Assembly: GCA_049694275.1 (NCBI GenBank)
Contig: JBAVQS010000287.1
Location: forward strand, 1-6,261
Length of the DNA stretch: 6,261 nucleotides
From: JBAVQS01 sp049694275
Lineage (GTDB): Bacteria > Chloroflexota > Anaerolineae > UBA4142 > SHND01
Direction: 5' to 3'
The position numbers and the translations under genes were made by a program. The notes below the pieces were generated by a model. The model worked only from the letters and a program-made list of their open reading frames with translations, searched no databases and had not been told where the DNA came from. This document shows positions 1-6,138 of this stretch, in pieces; the first letter of the stretch is position 1; each line of letters starts with the position of its first letter.

Positions 1-1
1 A

Positions 2-706
2 GGCGGGTTGAAGAAGTTGGATATTAATATACTGAGTCTGGACAGGGGCCCAGGCCAGGGTGACGGGATCACGATTATCCAGCCGCTCTGCCACTTTTTG
101 CCAGCCGCCCGCTTGCTGGTTCCAAACCGTGATGCGATAGCCGGCCGGAATTTCGTTGTCAGGCGAGATCAAGACAAGCCCATTAAGTTGTTCCACCCGG
201 CCGAGGTCAAGCTGGAACCAAATGTTCGGCTTTTGCTCCATCTCTCCGGTCGACCACGCGGTGTCCGGGTCGTTGTCGAGCGCGCGCATGGCCTCATCGT
301 TATTGGTGCTCGCCGTCGCGCTCCAACCTGGACTGGTATGAATCTGGACCTGGGCGATATGCCATTCCTCAGATGCAGAGACCTGGAGCTCGACCTGCAC
401 GCACAGGACCTCGCACGGCGCAAAGGTTACCGCCAGATCGCCGGTATTGCCTTGCGGAACCTGAGCGATGGTCCGCCAGGTCGCACCATCCGCAGAGATA
501 CGAACAACATAGGAACGCGGATAGCCCTGCCCCGCGCTTCGCAAGGCAATCCCATCGATGATGCGTGATGCATCCAGGTTCAGCCGGAACCACATCCCCT
601 GCGCCTGAAACTCCTGACTGGACCAAAAGGTGCTCAGGTCGCCGTCAATCGCGAGATATGCGGCGGCGGCGTTGTGACTCGCCTGCGCGCGCCACAGGTT
701 GTGCGG
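2..706 (-). other. Two tandem F5/8 type C (discoidin) domains, second one cut by the edge
   Basis: Residues 990-1115 (329-706) show DGDLSTFWSS, MWFRLNLD, SYVVRISADGATW and a closing QVQIHTS strand. Residues 1116 onward (2-328) show LDNDPDTAWSTG, IWFQLDLGRV, YRITVWN and YINIQLLQP. The D.D..T.W.S motif followed by a WF.L(D/N)L strand is typical of F5/8 type C domains, which in bacterial surface proteins usually bind galactose-type or other sugars. The second domain appears to be near its end at the window edge, so the protein may close soon after or carry further domains. Confidence 0.85.
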
Positions 707-3673
707 AGCAGGCGTTTCTGTAACCTTGATTGGGACGACGAGCGGAGCATTCCCTCCCACCGCAAACCCATCCAGACCTTGAGGGTAGAGGTCCCAGTGC
801 AACCGGTACATCCCTGGCAATGGAGGCGCCATCACCTCGGCCGAGAGTTCGAGCGCGGCCTCTGGCGACACACTACTTGCCAGAGGGACACGGGCACCCG
901 CCGCTTCCAGCGCATTCCCATCCTGATCCAACCATTTGCCGATGAGCACGACCGGATGCTCACCTTCACTCGGCCAGGTATTCTTGCCGGTGTTTTCAAG
1001 GTGCAGGGTGACAGTCGCGGTCTGACCGGTGACGAGGCTCGGTGGAATATCGTGACCGAGAAAGGCGCCACCCCACTCGAGCGGCGGCGCTTTGACCTGG
1101 ACCGAGAGCATCATGCTCGCAATCGTGGGGGTATCACCAGGCCCGCGCTGCAATTTCCATTCGAGCACATACTTGTCCGGGGTCTCGGGCACGCGCAATT
1201 CAACCTCGGCCCAGGTCGCGGTCTCCTGGGGTAAGACCGGTTCTGTCAGGGCTGGCGATTCAATCGGATTGACAAGTTTGGTTTGTCCCTTGCGGTCAAA
1301 CCAGCAATAGCCCAGCGCCATTCGATGATCGCCCGCCACATCCCAGGATAGCGCCCCCGTATTCTTGAGCGCCACGCGCCCCCGAACCACTTCGCCGGTG
1401 ATCAGCGCCCGTTTCGGAATATCGAGGGTGTGGAGCCATTCCCCGACATAGTCCGGCGCATCGGTTTGGACGACGACGCGGAATTCAAGGGGACGGTTTC
1501 CGGCGTCGGCAAAACGGTTAGTACCCGCCTGAACCAGATCGAAAACAAGACGATACCCGCTGCGCGCGACCGGCGCACGCAACGCGACATCGGCAAAAGT
1601 CGCGGCGTCGTTCGGGACGACATCCACAGGAAGAGACAAGACCCCACGATAGAGCGCGCCCTCGATCACCCGGTCCTGGGCATCATACCAGCGGTATTCA
1701 AGGTGGACCCGATCCTCGCCGGTCACGCTCCAGATCCGGGCGCCCGTATTCTTGACCGTCAACGAACCACACAGAGTGTCGTTAGGCTCTACTTGAGCGG
1801 GGATATTGAAATCGCCAGCCCATTCAACCGACCAATCAGGGATGGGAATGAAAACATGGACAAGTTGAGAAAAAGCCTCTATGCCCTGCTCGCTCAGATC
1901 CGTGTCCCCCGCCAGCAAACTCCAACGGAGGGTATAGGCCCCTTCATCCGGCGGAGTGGTCAGCGTCACCGGCTCAAAGGTCGCCACTTGGCCGGGCGCA
2001 ACATCGGCAGTCAAATCGAAACTTGTCGACGAACCCAAAAGCGTTACCGATCGATTCTCCTGATCGAGCCATTGATAGACCAGCCGCACCGCCTGTGCGC
2101 CACGGCTCGCCCAATTTCCAGCGCCGAGGTTACGCGCTGCGACCGATTCGACGGTGCTCGACGCACGCAGTAACCTGTCGCCCGCCGGCGCGGGCGTCCG
2201 GACCCATTCGCCGGCCAGCGGCGGCGCGACAACGGCGAGATGTAAATCCACCACCGGCGCGCCGAGCGCGCTGAACCACTCACCCTCATCCGGCTTGAGA
2301 TCGAAGCGGAGAATACAGGGGCCACCGAGCTTGGGTGCGACGACCGCGATACTGTCAAGCTCGATGGTCTGACCGGGAAGGACCGGATGCGGGAGATCAA
2401 TAAATGGTAAAGCGGCAAGCAAATCCGACGGGAGCTCACCGCCGTCAAGACGGTACCAGCGACAGCCCAGATGAACAGGGTGCGCCCCCTGGGTCTCCCA
2501 GATCTTGGCGCCGGTATTTTTCAGGACAATTCGTCCGGTGACGGTACCGCGAGCCGCCATCGTATGCTCAGGCACGCTGAAAGGGGTAATCCATTGGACG
2601 CGATAGTCCGGGATGGGGGGGAGTGAGGGCCAGCGAACCCGGTAATCGTTTTGCAGCGCCGCGCACAGGTCATCCACCACCGACGGCTTATCGGACATTC
2701 CCCAGCCTGACGGCTCGTCGGGGAACGCGTGCCAGCGAAAGAGGCAGAGGGCCTGGATCGCCTGATTCGTGGGGTTGGCATTCCAGTCATTGATCTCGGC
2801 AAAAGCCGCCTGGATCCAATCCTTGTCCCGTGAGGTCCAACCGGGGTCGAGCGGAGCGGCCGCGGTGATCAGGACCGGCAAATGGCGCATGGTGGGTGTG
2901 ACCGCCGCCAAAAAATCTCGATAGGCGCGAAAATGCCAGTGCCGGTTGGAAAATTTTCCCGTCCCCTGAGCATCGCTCGGGATAAGGCTCGAAGCAGCGC
3001 CGTGCGTAAACGTATGCAGCGCCAGCGCATCGGCCTTGCCCCCTTGCATGGTAATTTGCACAAGGACATCCGCAAAATAGCGGACCCAATCGCCGGATGG
3101 ATTGGTCGGATAGGTCGTCTGGCTATTGAACGTAGCAACCGCCGCCGGAATCACCCAATCGTGCTCGTGACCGTGCAGACTGCGGATGGCCTGGCGGCAC
3201 TGGTTAAAGCAGCGGGCGTACATTTCGGGGGTGATGACCTCGCCTGAATGGGAAGCACTCTCATCGCCCGGTCGAGACTGCGCGGCATTCGGCTCGTTGC
3301 CGATGACCCAAAGGCGCGCGCCGCGCGAATGAGCGACAAATTCGGCGCATTGTCGCGCAAACTCTTCGTACCCGGTCGAATGCGGGAGCGTTCCCGCACG
3401 CCCATAACCATTGTTGAGACGGACGATGACGCCCAGCCCCTGGTTCGCCAGCGCCGAGAAATCGCCGGTCGAGTCAGGCGGATTGACCTGGACGCTGACG
3501 ACGATCCAGCCAGGTTTACCGGCAGCAAACATCTGCGCCTCTCCACCGGAATCGTGCAGGCCAAAGATGTAATAGGGGAGATTGGCATAGCGGGCATCAT
3601 CCGCCCGGGGTGTAGCCGAGGGACCGGCGATTGGGTGCGGTGCGGCGCGGGTAGCGTCTTGAGCGTGGACCAC
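2..3673 (-). CDS. Giant multidomain protein: GH-A-like TIM barrel, five Ig-like repeats, two F5/8 type C domains (partial, runs off the left edge)
   Basis: One uninterrupted frame of 1224 codons from GTG 3673 to the window edge; the stop lies outside. GTG is chosen because AGGGG sits 6 nt upstream and no in-frame ATG precedes the conserved region. Residues 31-345 look like a glycoside hydrolase clan-A barrel: entry motif FGLHDSGGE (37-45), RLNNGYG (85-91), LWVIGNEPN (121-129) with N126-E127 as the usual acid/base pair, LHTFTHG (219-225) and PVLIT (266-270). The residue after PVLIT, normally the nucleophile Glu, is Ala271, so hydrolysis is doubtful. Residues 355-989 hold five Ig-like domains with an NTG..W signature. 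Residues 990-1115 and 1116 onward are discoidin (carbohydrate-binding CBM32-like) domains with DGDLSTFWS and LDNDPDTAWS motifs. No signal peptide or membrane segment is seen in the visible part. Likely role is glycan or surface binding; this is inference. The family calls come from recognised motifs, not a search. Confidence 0.88.
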   Translation of the reverse strand, partial: MVHAQDATRAAPHPIAGPSATPRADDARYANLPYYIFGLHDSGGEAQMFAAGKPGWIVVSVQVNPPDSTGDFSALANQGLGVIVRLNNGYGRAGTLPHSTGYEEFARQCAEFVAHSRGARLWVIGNEPNAAQSRPGDESASHSGEVITPEMYARCFNQCRQAIRSLHGHEHDWVIPAAVATFNSQTTYPTNPSGDWVRYFADVLVQITMQGGKADALALHTFTHGAASSLIPSDAQGTGKFSNRHWHFRAYRDFLAAVTPTMRHLPVLITAAAPLDPGWTSRDKDWIQAAFAEINDWNANPTNQAIQALCLFRWHAFPDEPSGWGMSDKPSVVDDLCAALQNDYRVRWPSLPPIPDYRVQWITPFSVPEHTMAARGTVTGRIVLKNTGAKIWETQGAHPVHLGCRWYRLDGGELPSDLLAALPFIDLPHPVLPGQTIELDSIAVVAPKLGGPCILRFDLKPDEGEWFSALGAPVVDLHLAVVAPPLAGEWVRTPAPAGDRLLRASSTVESVAARNLGAGNWASRGAQAVRLVYQWLDQENRSVTLLGSSTSFDLTADVAPGQVATFEPVTLTTPPDEGAYTLRWSLLAGDTDLSEQGIEAFSQLVHVFIPIPDWSVEWAGDFNIPAQVEPNDTLCGSLTVKNTGARIWSVTGEDRVHLEYRWYDAQDRVIEGALYRGVLSLPVDVVPNDAATFADVALRAPVARSGYRLVFDLVQAGTNRFADAGNRPLEFRVVVQTDAPDYVGEWLHTLDIPKRALITGEVVRGRVALKNTGALSWDVAGDHRMALGYCWFDRKGQTKLVNPIESPALTEPVLPQETATWAEVELRVPETPDKYVLEWKLQRGPGDTPTIASMMLSVQVKAPPLEWGGAFLGHDIPPSLVTGQTATVTLHLENTGKNTWPSEGEHPVVLIGKWLDQDGNALEAAGARVPLASSVSPEAALELSAEVMAPPLPGMYRLHWDLYPQGLDGFAVGGNAPLVVPIKVTETPAPHNLWRAQASHNAAAAYLAIDGDLSTFWSSQEFQAQGMWFRLNLDASRIIDGIALRSAGQGYPRSYVVRISADGATWRTIAQVPQGNTGDLAVTFAPCEVLCVQVELQVSASEEWHIAQVQIHTSPGWSATASTNNDEAMRALDNDPDTAWSTGEMEQKPNIWFQLDLGRVEQLNGLVLISPDNEIPAGYRITVWNQQAGGWQKVAERLDNRDPVTLAWAPVQTQYINIQLLQPA
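707..2611 (-). repeat. Five tandem Ig-like domains (NBR1 central-domain / CARDB-like)
   Basis: Residues 355-989 of the giant protein divide into five units of 124-130 residues: 2222-2611, 1841-2221, 1457-1840, 1085-1456 and 707-1084. Each begins with a W-containing strand (VQW, GEW, VEW, GEW, LEW), then about 28 residues later the signature NTG...W, then Y/W-rich RWY, QWL, RWY, CWF or KWL. Each closes with a Pro-Gly turn and a strand such as GYRLVFDL or MYRLHWDL. Unit 2 is degenerate (ARNLGAGNW instead of LKNTGA..W). The pattern resembles the NBR1-type Ig-like domain family common in Chloroflexota; a CARDB-type assignment cannot be excluded. Their role would be spacing or binding. Confidence 0.75.
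2639..3583 (-). other. Glycoside hydrolase clan-A-like TIM-barrel domain, probable pseudoenzyme
   Basis: Residues 31-345 of the giant protein. Strand-like segments GWIVVSV, GLGVIVRLN, RLWVIGNEPN, DALALHTFTH, LPVLIT and ALCLFRWHAF follow the barrel order. Glu127 (codon 3295-3293) sits at the end of the strand-4 motif after Asn126. Codon 2863-2861 is GCG (Ala271), where clan-A enzymes carry the nucleophile Glu after a PV.IT strand. The spacing of 144 residues between the two sites is normal for this clan. Loss of the nucleophile predicts a non-hydrolytic, possibly sugar-binding barrel. The clan assignment is inferred from motifs. Confidence 0.7.
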
Positions 3674-3679
3674 AGTTAT

Positions 3680-3684
3680 CCCCT
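3680..3684 (-). promoter_or_regulatory. Ribosome-binding site deciding the GTG start of the giant gene
   Basis: AGGGG on the minus strand, 6 nt ahead of GTG 3673. No in-frame ATG occurs between the upstream gene's stop and the conserved barrel, so this site supports the GTG start. Confidence 0.6.
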
Positions 3685-3719
3685 GTACGGAGCGAGGGAG
3701 ATCGGGTAGGACGGGAACT

Positions 3720-3728
3720 ATTATAGCA
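3720..3728 (-). promoter_or_regulatory. Extended -10 promoter (TGC-TATAAT) of the giant gene
   Basis: On the minus strand the sequence is TGCTATAAT, a perfect extended -10 element for the housekeeping sigma factor. No good -35 hexamer is visible at the usual spacing (the stretch near 3743-3748 reads CCGCGA), which extended -10 promoters tolerate. The expected start of transcription is near 3713, giving a leader of about 40 nt before GTG 3673. It lies in the 79-bp gap after the lipoprotein gene, so the giant gene can be transcribed on its own. Confidence 0.65.
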
Positions 3729-3752
3729 CAGGATGGAGAAAATCGCGGTGAG

Positions 3753-4751
3753 CTAGCGCAAGAGCAGCTTGACGAGGCGGTGGCTGCCAGCCTCGGCGAT
3801 GACCAGATTGCCGTCCTGGTCGAAAACAATCCCCTGCGGAGTTTTGAGACCGCGGTACAAGACCTCGTCCCGCCCGGTGGCTGGGTCGATACGATGAATC
3901 GTGCTTTCGGTCAGAGAATTGACATAGATGGCCCCATCCGCGCCGATGACAACATCGTCCGGCTCGGACAGGCGGGCGATGACCTCGGTCGTGGGGCGGG
4001 CGTCCAGGCGCACCCGGACGACGGCATTACCGAACTCGTCGGCGACGACAAGCGAGCCATCGGACGCGAGCGCCAGACCGGTCGGCCGCACCAACCCGCC
4101 AGCCAGGCGCGTCACGGTTTTGGCGCTCGATACGCGCAGGATCGCCCCGTTCGGGCTATCCGGGACCAACAGGCTCTGGTCGTGCGGGTCGAGCGTGATG
4201 CTATCGACGCCCGCCTGGTTCGTCCGGTTTTCCAGTTGCAGATAGGGGGTCAACTGCTTGCTGGCAAAATCATAGCGAAGGAGCCGGTTCCTACCCTGCT
4301 CGACAATAATCAATGAGCCATCCGGCAGAAACACCAGCCCTTCCGGTTCGCTCAACCTGGCGAGGACCAGCGTCACCTGCCCATCGGGCGAGAGGCGCCG
4401 GACCGTGCCATCCCCGACATCCGTGAAATAGAGCGAGCTATCGGGCGCAAGCACCATGTCGTCCGGGCTGGACAAGCCGACAGCGATGACGACCAGGCGC
4501 GGGGTGACGGGTCCCGCGCGGCTAGGAGACAGGCTGGGAGATGGAGCAGGTGTCGCCGTCCCCTGCGGGGCGAGCGTGGCGGAAGAAAGTGGAACCGCGG
4601 AGGGGCTGGGCGAAAGGGTCGCTTGCGGCGACTCGATGTTCGGCGCGGCGGTGGGAAGCGGAGTGGGTGCGGGCGTAAAGGTAGAACAGCCCGAGGCAGC
4701 CAGTAAAATCAGCGATACGACCAAGAGGAACAGCCTATCCCGTTTTAGCAT
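3753..4751 (-). CDS. Lipoprotein with six-bladed NHL/SMP-30-like beta-propeller
   Basis: 332 residues. The start at 4751 is chosen because it directly precedes a lipoprotein signal peptide: MLKRDR, a hydrophobic core, and a lipobox AASGC with the lipidated Cys at residue 22. The frame is open upstream to 4910, but that extension lies inside the toroid gene. GGAAAG is 3 nt upstream, a weak close ribosome site. Residues 23-80 are a Pro/Ser/Thr linker. The rest contains six propeller blades of the form 'P.g..l..DG.l...d...n.v.r.': LSSPDDMVLAPDSSLYFTD, LSEPEGLVFLPDGSLIIVE, SITLDPHDQSLLVPDS, RPTGLALASDGSLVVADE, LSEPDDVVIGADGAIYVN and TPQGIVFDQDGNLVIAEA. Such propellers act as extracytoplasmic binding or lactonase-like proteins; no metal-ligand set is evident, so the function is unassigned. 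It lies 35 bp after the toroid gene, probably in one operon. Its 5' end is duplicated at 5826-5993. Confidence 0.88.
   Translation of the reverse strand: MLKRDRLFLLVVSLILLAASGCSTFTPAPTPLPTAAPNIESPQATLSPSPSAVPLSSATLAPQGTATPAPSPSLSPSRAGPVTPRLVVIAVGLSSPDDMVLAPDSSLYFTDVGDGTVRRLSPDGQVTLVLARLSEPEGLVFLPDGSLIIVEQGRNRLLRYDFASKQLTPYLQLENRTNQAGVDSITLDPHDQSLLVPDSPNGAILRVSSAKTVTRLAGGLVRPTGLALASDGSLVVADEFGNAVVRVRLDARPTTEVIARLSEPDDVVIGADGAIYVNSLTESTIHRIDPATGRDEVLYRGLKTPQGIVFDQDGNLVIAEAGSHRLVKLLLR
4598..4673 (-). repeat. Direct repeat copy A (lipoprotein linker)
   Basis: This 76-bp segment inside the intact lipoprotein gene matches 5831-5906 without gaps at 70 of 76 positions. It encodes the TAAPNIESPQ..LSPSPS part of the linker. 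Same orientation as copy B; together they bracket the toroid gene. Confidence 0.9.
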
Positions 4752-4786
4752 TCGCTTTCCATTTCCAATTAAACGATTCCGGCATT

Positions 4787-5767
4787 TCACGCGTCGTACC
4801 CGCTCGCCTTGAGCACCCGCAGGGCACGCAAGGTCACCCATTTGCTCGGCTTGCCTTTCGCTTCGACATCTATCACCATCTTGCCATTCAGCGTGTGCTT
4901 GAGCGCCCAACGTCCGTCGGCATCCTGTTTGGAGAGGACCACCTGGAGGGCGTTCAGAAGACGTGGGTCACGCGCATAGCCCGCTTCGCCGAGGGCAAAC
5001 AGGACTTCCAGGATATCAGAGGTATAGGAAAGCGGGAAGCCAAACTTGAACCACTCGCCGCTCACTCGGCGGGTGTAGGGATAGTCCGCCGTGGTCAAGT
5101 CCCGACTGAGCAGAAACTCGACCGCCATCTCCGTCGCCCGTTTGACCCTGGCCGATTGCTCCTCACGCGGTAGACTGACCAGCGCGCGTAGAGCTTTGAC
5201 AGCGCCCCAGGCGCAGGGTTGTTTCAGGTTCACGCCGCACCGAAAGCCGGGTCCGGCAACACCCGAGGCAAAGTACGCGTCGAAATTCTCCCCGGTAATT
5301 GAACCGGCCAGCCAATCGACTGCGCGGCAGACTCGTTCGTCACCCGCAAAACCGAGTGTGACAAGTGACCATATAAGGTTTCCGTTGAGGCAGTGGAGAG
5401 CCCCACTTGGACTGACCGCAGCGTACACGGAAAAGCCGCCGTGAGCGGCCTGGCTGTGGCTCAGCAGGTATTCGCAAGCCTTGCGGACCTGGCCGTTATG
5501 CCCATCTGCGCCGAATTCGGCGAGGAAGAGAATTTGCCAAACCGTCGAGCGATACTTGGGACTATAACCGGCGCCCGGTTTGACCCAGTATCCTTCCGCG
5601 TTCTGCGCCGCGAGTATTTTTCGGACGGGGTCGGAGCGCATAATGGCGCGGCGAGCCGACCGTACCTGGTTGTCCTCTTCCGGCTTGTCCAGTAAATGCT
5701 TGAGGGTCAGATAGCGAACGGAAGGATTCTCTTTCTCCAAGAGCCATTCGATTGTTCTTGCTTCCAT
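4787..5767 (-). CDS. Squalene-cyclase/prenyltransferase-like alpha/alpha-toroid protein
   Basis: 326 residues. ATG 5767 has a strong GGAGG 6 nt upstream. The protein is a series of helical repeats ending in short G-W or Q-D-G-W turns: AAQNAEGYW (53-61), GGFSVYA (110-116), LHCLNGNLIW (124-133), RCGVNLKQPCAWGAVKAL (176-193), SGEWFKFGFPLSYTSDIL (236-253), SKQDADGRW (279-287) and SKWVTLRALRVLKA (308-321). This matches the terpenoid cyclase/prenyltransferase toroid fold, in a short family often labelled squalene cyclase, or wrongly nitrogen-fixation protein. The DxDD catalytic motif of squalene-hopene cyclases is absent and the protein is half their usual length, so cyclase activity is unlikely. 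There is no signal peptide, so it is probably cytoplasmic. Clustered His125, Cys126, Cys177 and Cys185 could be ligands, which is speculation. Confidence 0.87.
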   Translation of the reverse strand: MEARTIEWLLEKENPSVRYLTLKHLLDKPEEDNQVRSARRAIMRSDPVRKILAAQNAEGYWVKPGAGYSPKYRSTVWQILFLAEFGADGHNGQVRKACEYLLSHSQAAHGGFSVYAAVSPSGALHCLNGNLIWSLVTLGFAGDERVCRAVDWLAGSITGENFDAYFASGVAGPGFRCGVNLKQPCAWGAVKALRALVSLPREEQSARVKRATEMAVEFLLSRDLTTADYPYTRRVSGEWFKFGFPLSYTSDILEVLFALGEAGYARDPRLLNALQVVLSKQDADGRWALKHTLNGKMVIDVEAKGKPSKWVTLRALRVLKASGYDA

Positions 5768-5773
5768 CGCGGG

Positions 5774-5778
5774 CCTCC
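5774..5778 (-). promoter_or_regulatory. Strong Shine-Dalgarno of the toroid gene
   Basis: GGAGG on the minus strand, 6 nt before ATG 5767. It fixes the start of the toroid gene and argues that the overlapping reading frame of the truncated lipoprotein is not the functional one here. Confidence 0.7.
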
Positions 5779-5779
5779 G

Positions 5780-5797
5780 TCAGATTCAAAAGTCTGA
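5780..5797. repeat. Small inverted repeat in front of the toroid gene's ribosome site
   Basis: TCAGA and TCTGA arms of 5 bp are separated by 8 bp, directly upstream of the GGAGG. It could be a weak hairpin or a protein-binding site. The arms are short enough to be chance. Confidence 0.25.
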
Positions 5798-5825
5798 AAA
5801 GCGAACCCTGCACCTCTCGACCAAT

Positions 5826-5993
5826 GACCACGGAAGGGCTGGGCGAAAGGGTCGATTGCGGCGACTCGATGTTCGGCGCGGCGGTGAGAATCAGAGTGGG
5901 AGCGGGAACAGAACAACCCGCAAGAAAAATTCCGATCAGAACAATGACAACAACGGGGAAACGGATCCTATTGCCGCGTGTAAAAACGTCCAT
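5826..5993 (-). pseudogene. Truncated lipoprotein: signal peptide, lipobox and linker only
   Basis: From ATG 5993 the frame reads MDVFTRGNRIRF, a hydrophobic core, a perfect lipobox LAGC, then a Pro/Ser/Thr linker nearly identical to that of the propeller lipoprotein (TAAPNIESPQ, TLSPSPS). Similarity stops near 5826, where the intact gene continues towards its propeller. The frame here stays open only to TAG 5562-5564. Those last 206 bases lie in the wrong frame inside the toroid gene, so they do not encode a propeller and are unlikely to be meaningful. No ribosome site is seen before 5993. Best read as a partial duplicate left by rearrangement. A short expressed lipopeptide (up to 143 residues) cannot be excluded. 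Confidence 0.75.
5831..5906 (-). repeat. Direct repeat copy B (truncated lipoprotein linker)
   Basis: Partner of 4598-4673, with six mismatches over 76 bp. Weaker similarity extends rightwards through the lipobox and signal peptide, with a two-codon indel after GCS, so the two are copies of one gene 5' end rather than a mobile repeat. Confidence 0.9.
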
Positions 5994-6138
5994 CTTGAAT
6001 GAAATAGCTGTACGGTTTCCCGGTGGGATGCGCATACAGCGCTGGAAGTTGGATTCCCTTGCCAAGTCGCAATGGCAACCCCGGCTGGGTCCAGTCCAAC
6101 CAGCCAAGCTGTCCGCGCTCTGCATAGGGTGCCAAATG
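5968..6138 (-). pseudogene. C-terminal stub of an unidentified gene, cut by an insertion element
   Basis: A 56-codon frame ends at TAG 5968-5970 and begins at the presumed insertion boundary. It reads as genuine protein: LGWLDWTQPG, LPLRLGKGIQ, LPALYAHPTG, KPYSYFIQDG, rich in aromatics and beta-type turns. The same frame stays open to the window edge, but the part to the right (6139-6261) is a shadow of the transposase. No start codon with a ribosome site is present. Its last 26 bases overlap the first bases of the truncated lipoprotein. I do not recognise the family. Confidence 0.5.

Noticed and set aside
8..1234. Long plus-strand ORFs (8-568 and 674-1234)
   Set aside because: They lie antisense to the discoidin and Ig-like coding frame, have Arg/Pro/His-rich compositions without domain character, and are explained by high GC content.
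1430..2173. 247-codon plus-strand ORF
   Set aside because: Antisense to Ig-like units 2-4, whose minus-strand frame is continuous and shows clear repeated motifs; the plus product has no recognisable motif.
2044..3600. Several short minus-strand ATG ORFs (for example 3151-3600, 2787-3089, 2044-2448)
   Set aside because: Out-of-frame shadows of the continuous 1224-codon frame, which itself has no stop in the window.
2..3673. Frameshifts or decay splitting the giant gene
   Set aside because: Codon-by-codon reading from GTG 3673 to base 2 found no stop and no frame change; every domain follows in the same frame.
3674..3752. Transcription terminator after the lipoprotein gene
   Set aside because: No GC-rich stem followed by a T run is visible; only a short GCTAGC palindrome lies at the stop codon.
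3248..4316. Plus-strand ORFs 3248-3709 and 3780-4316
   Set aside because: Antisense to the GH-like barrel and to the propeller blades; no ribosome site or protein-like pattern.
4752..4910. N-terminal extension of the lipoprotein up to an ATG at 4910
   Set aside because: It would run through the end of the toroid gene and bury the signal peptide 53 residues inside; ATG 4751 gives a normal lipoprotein leader.
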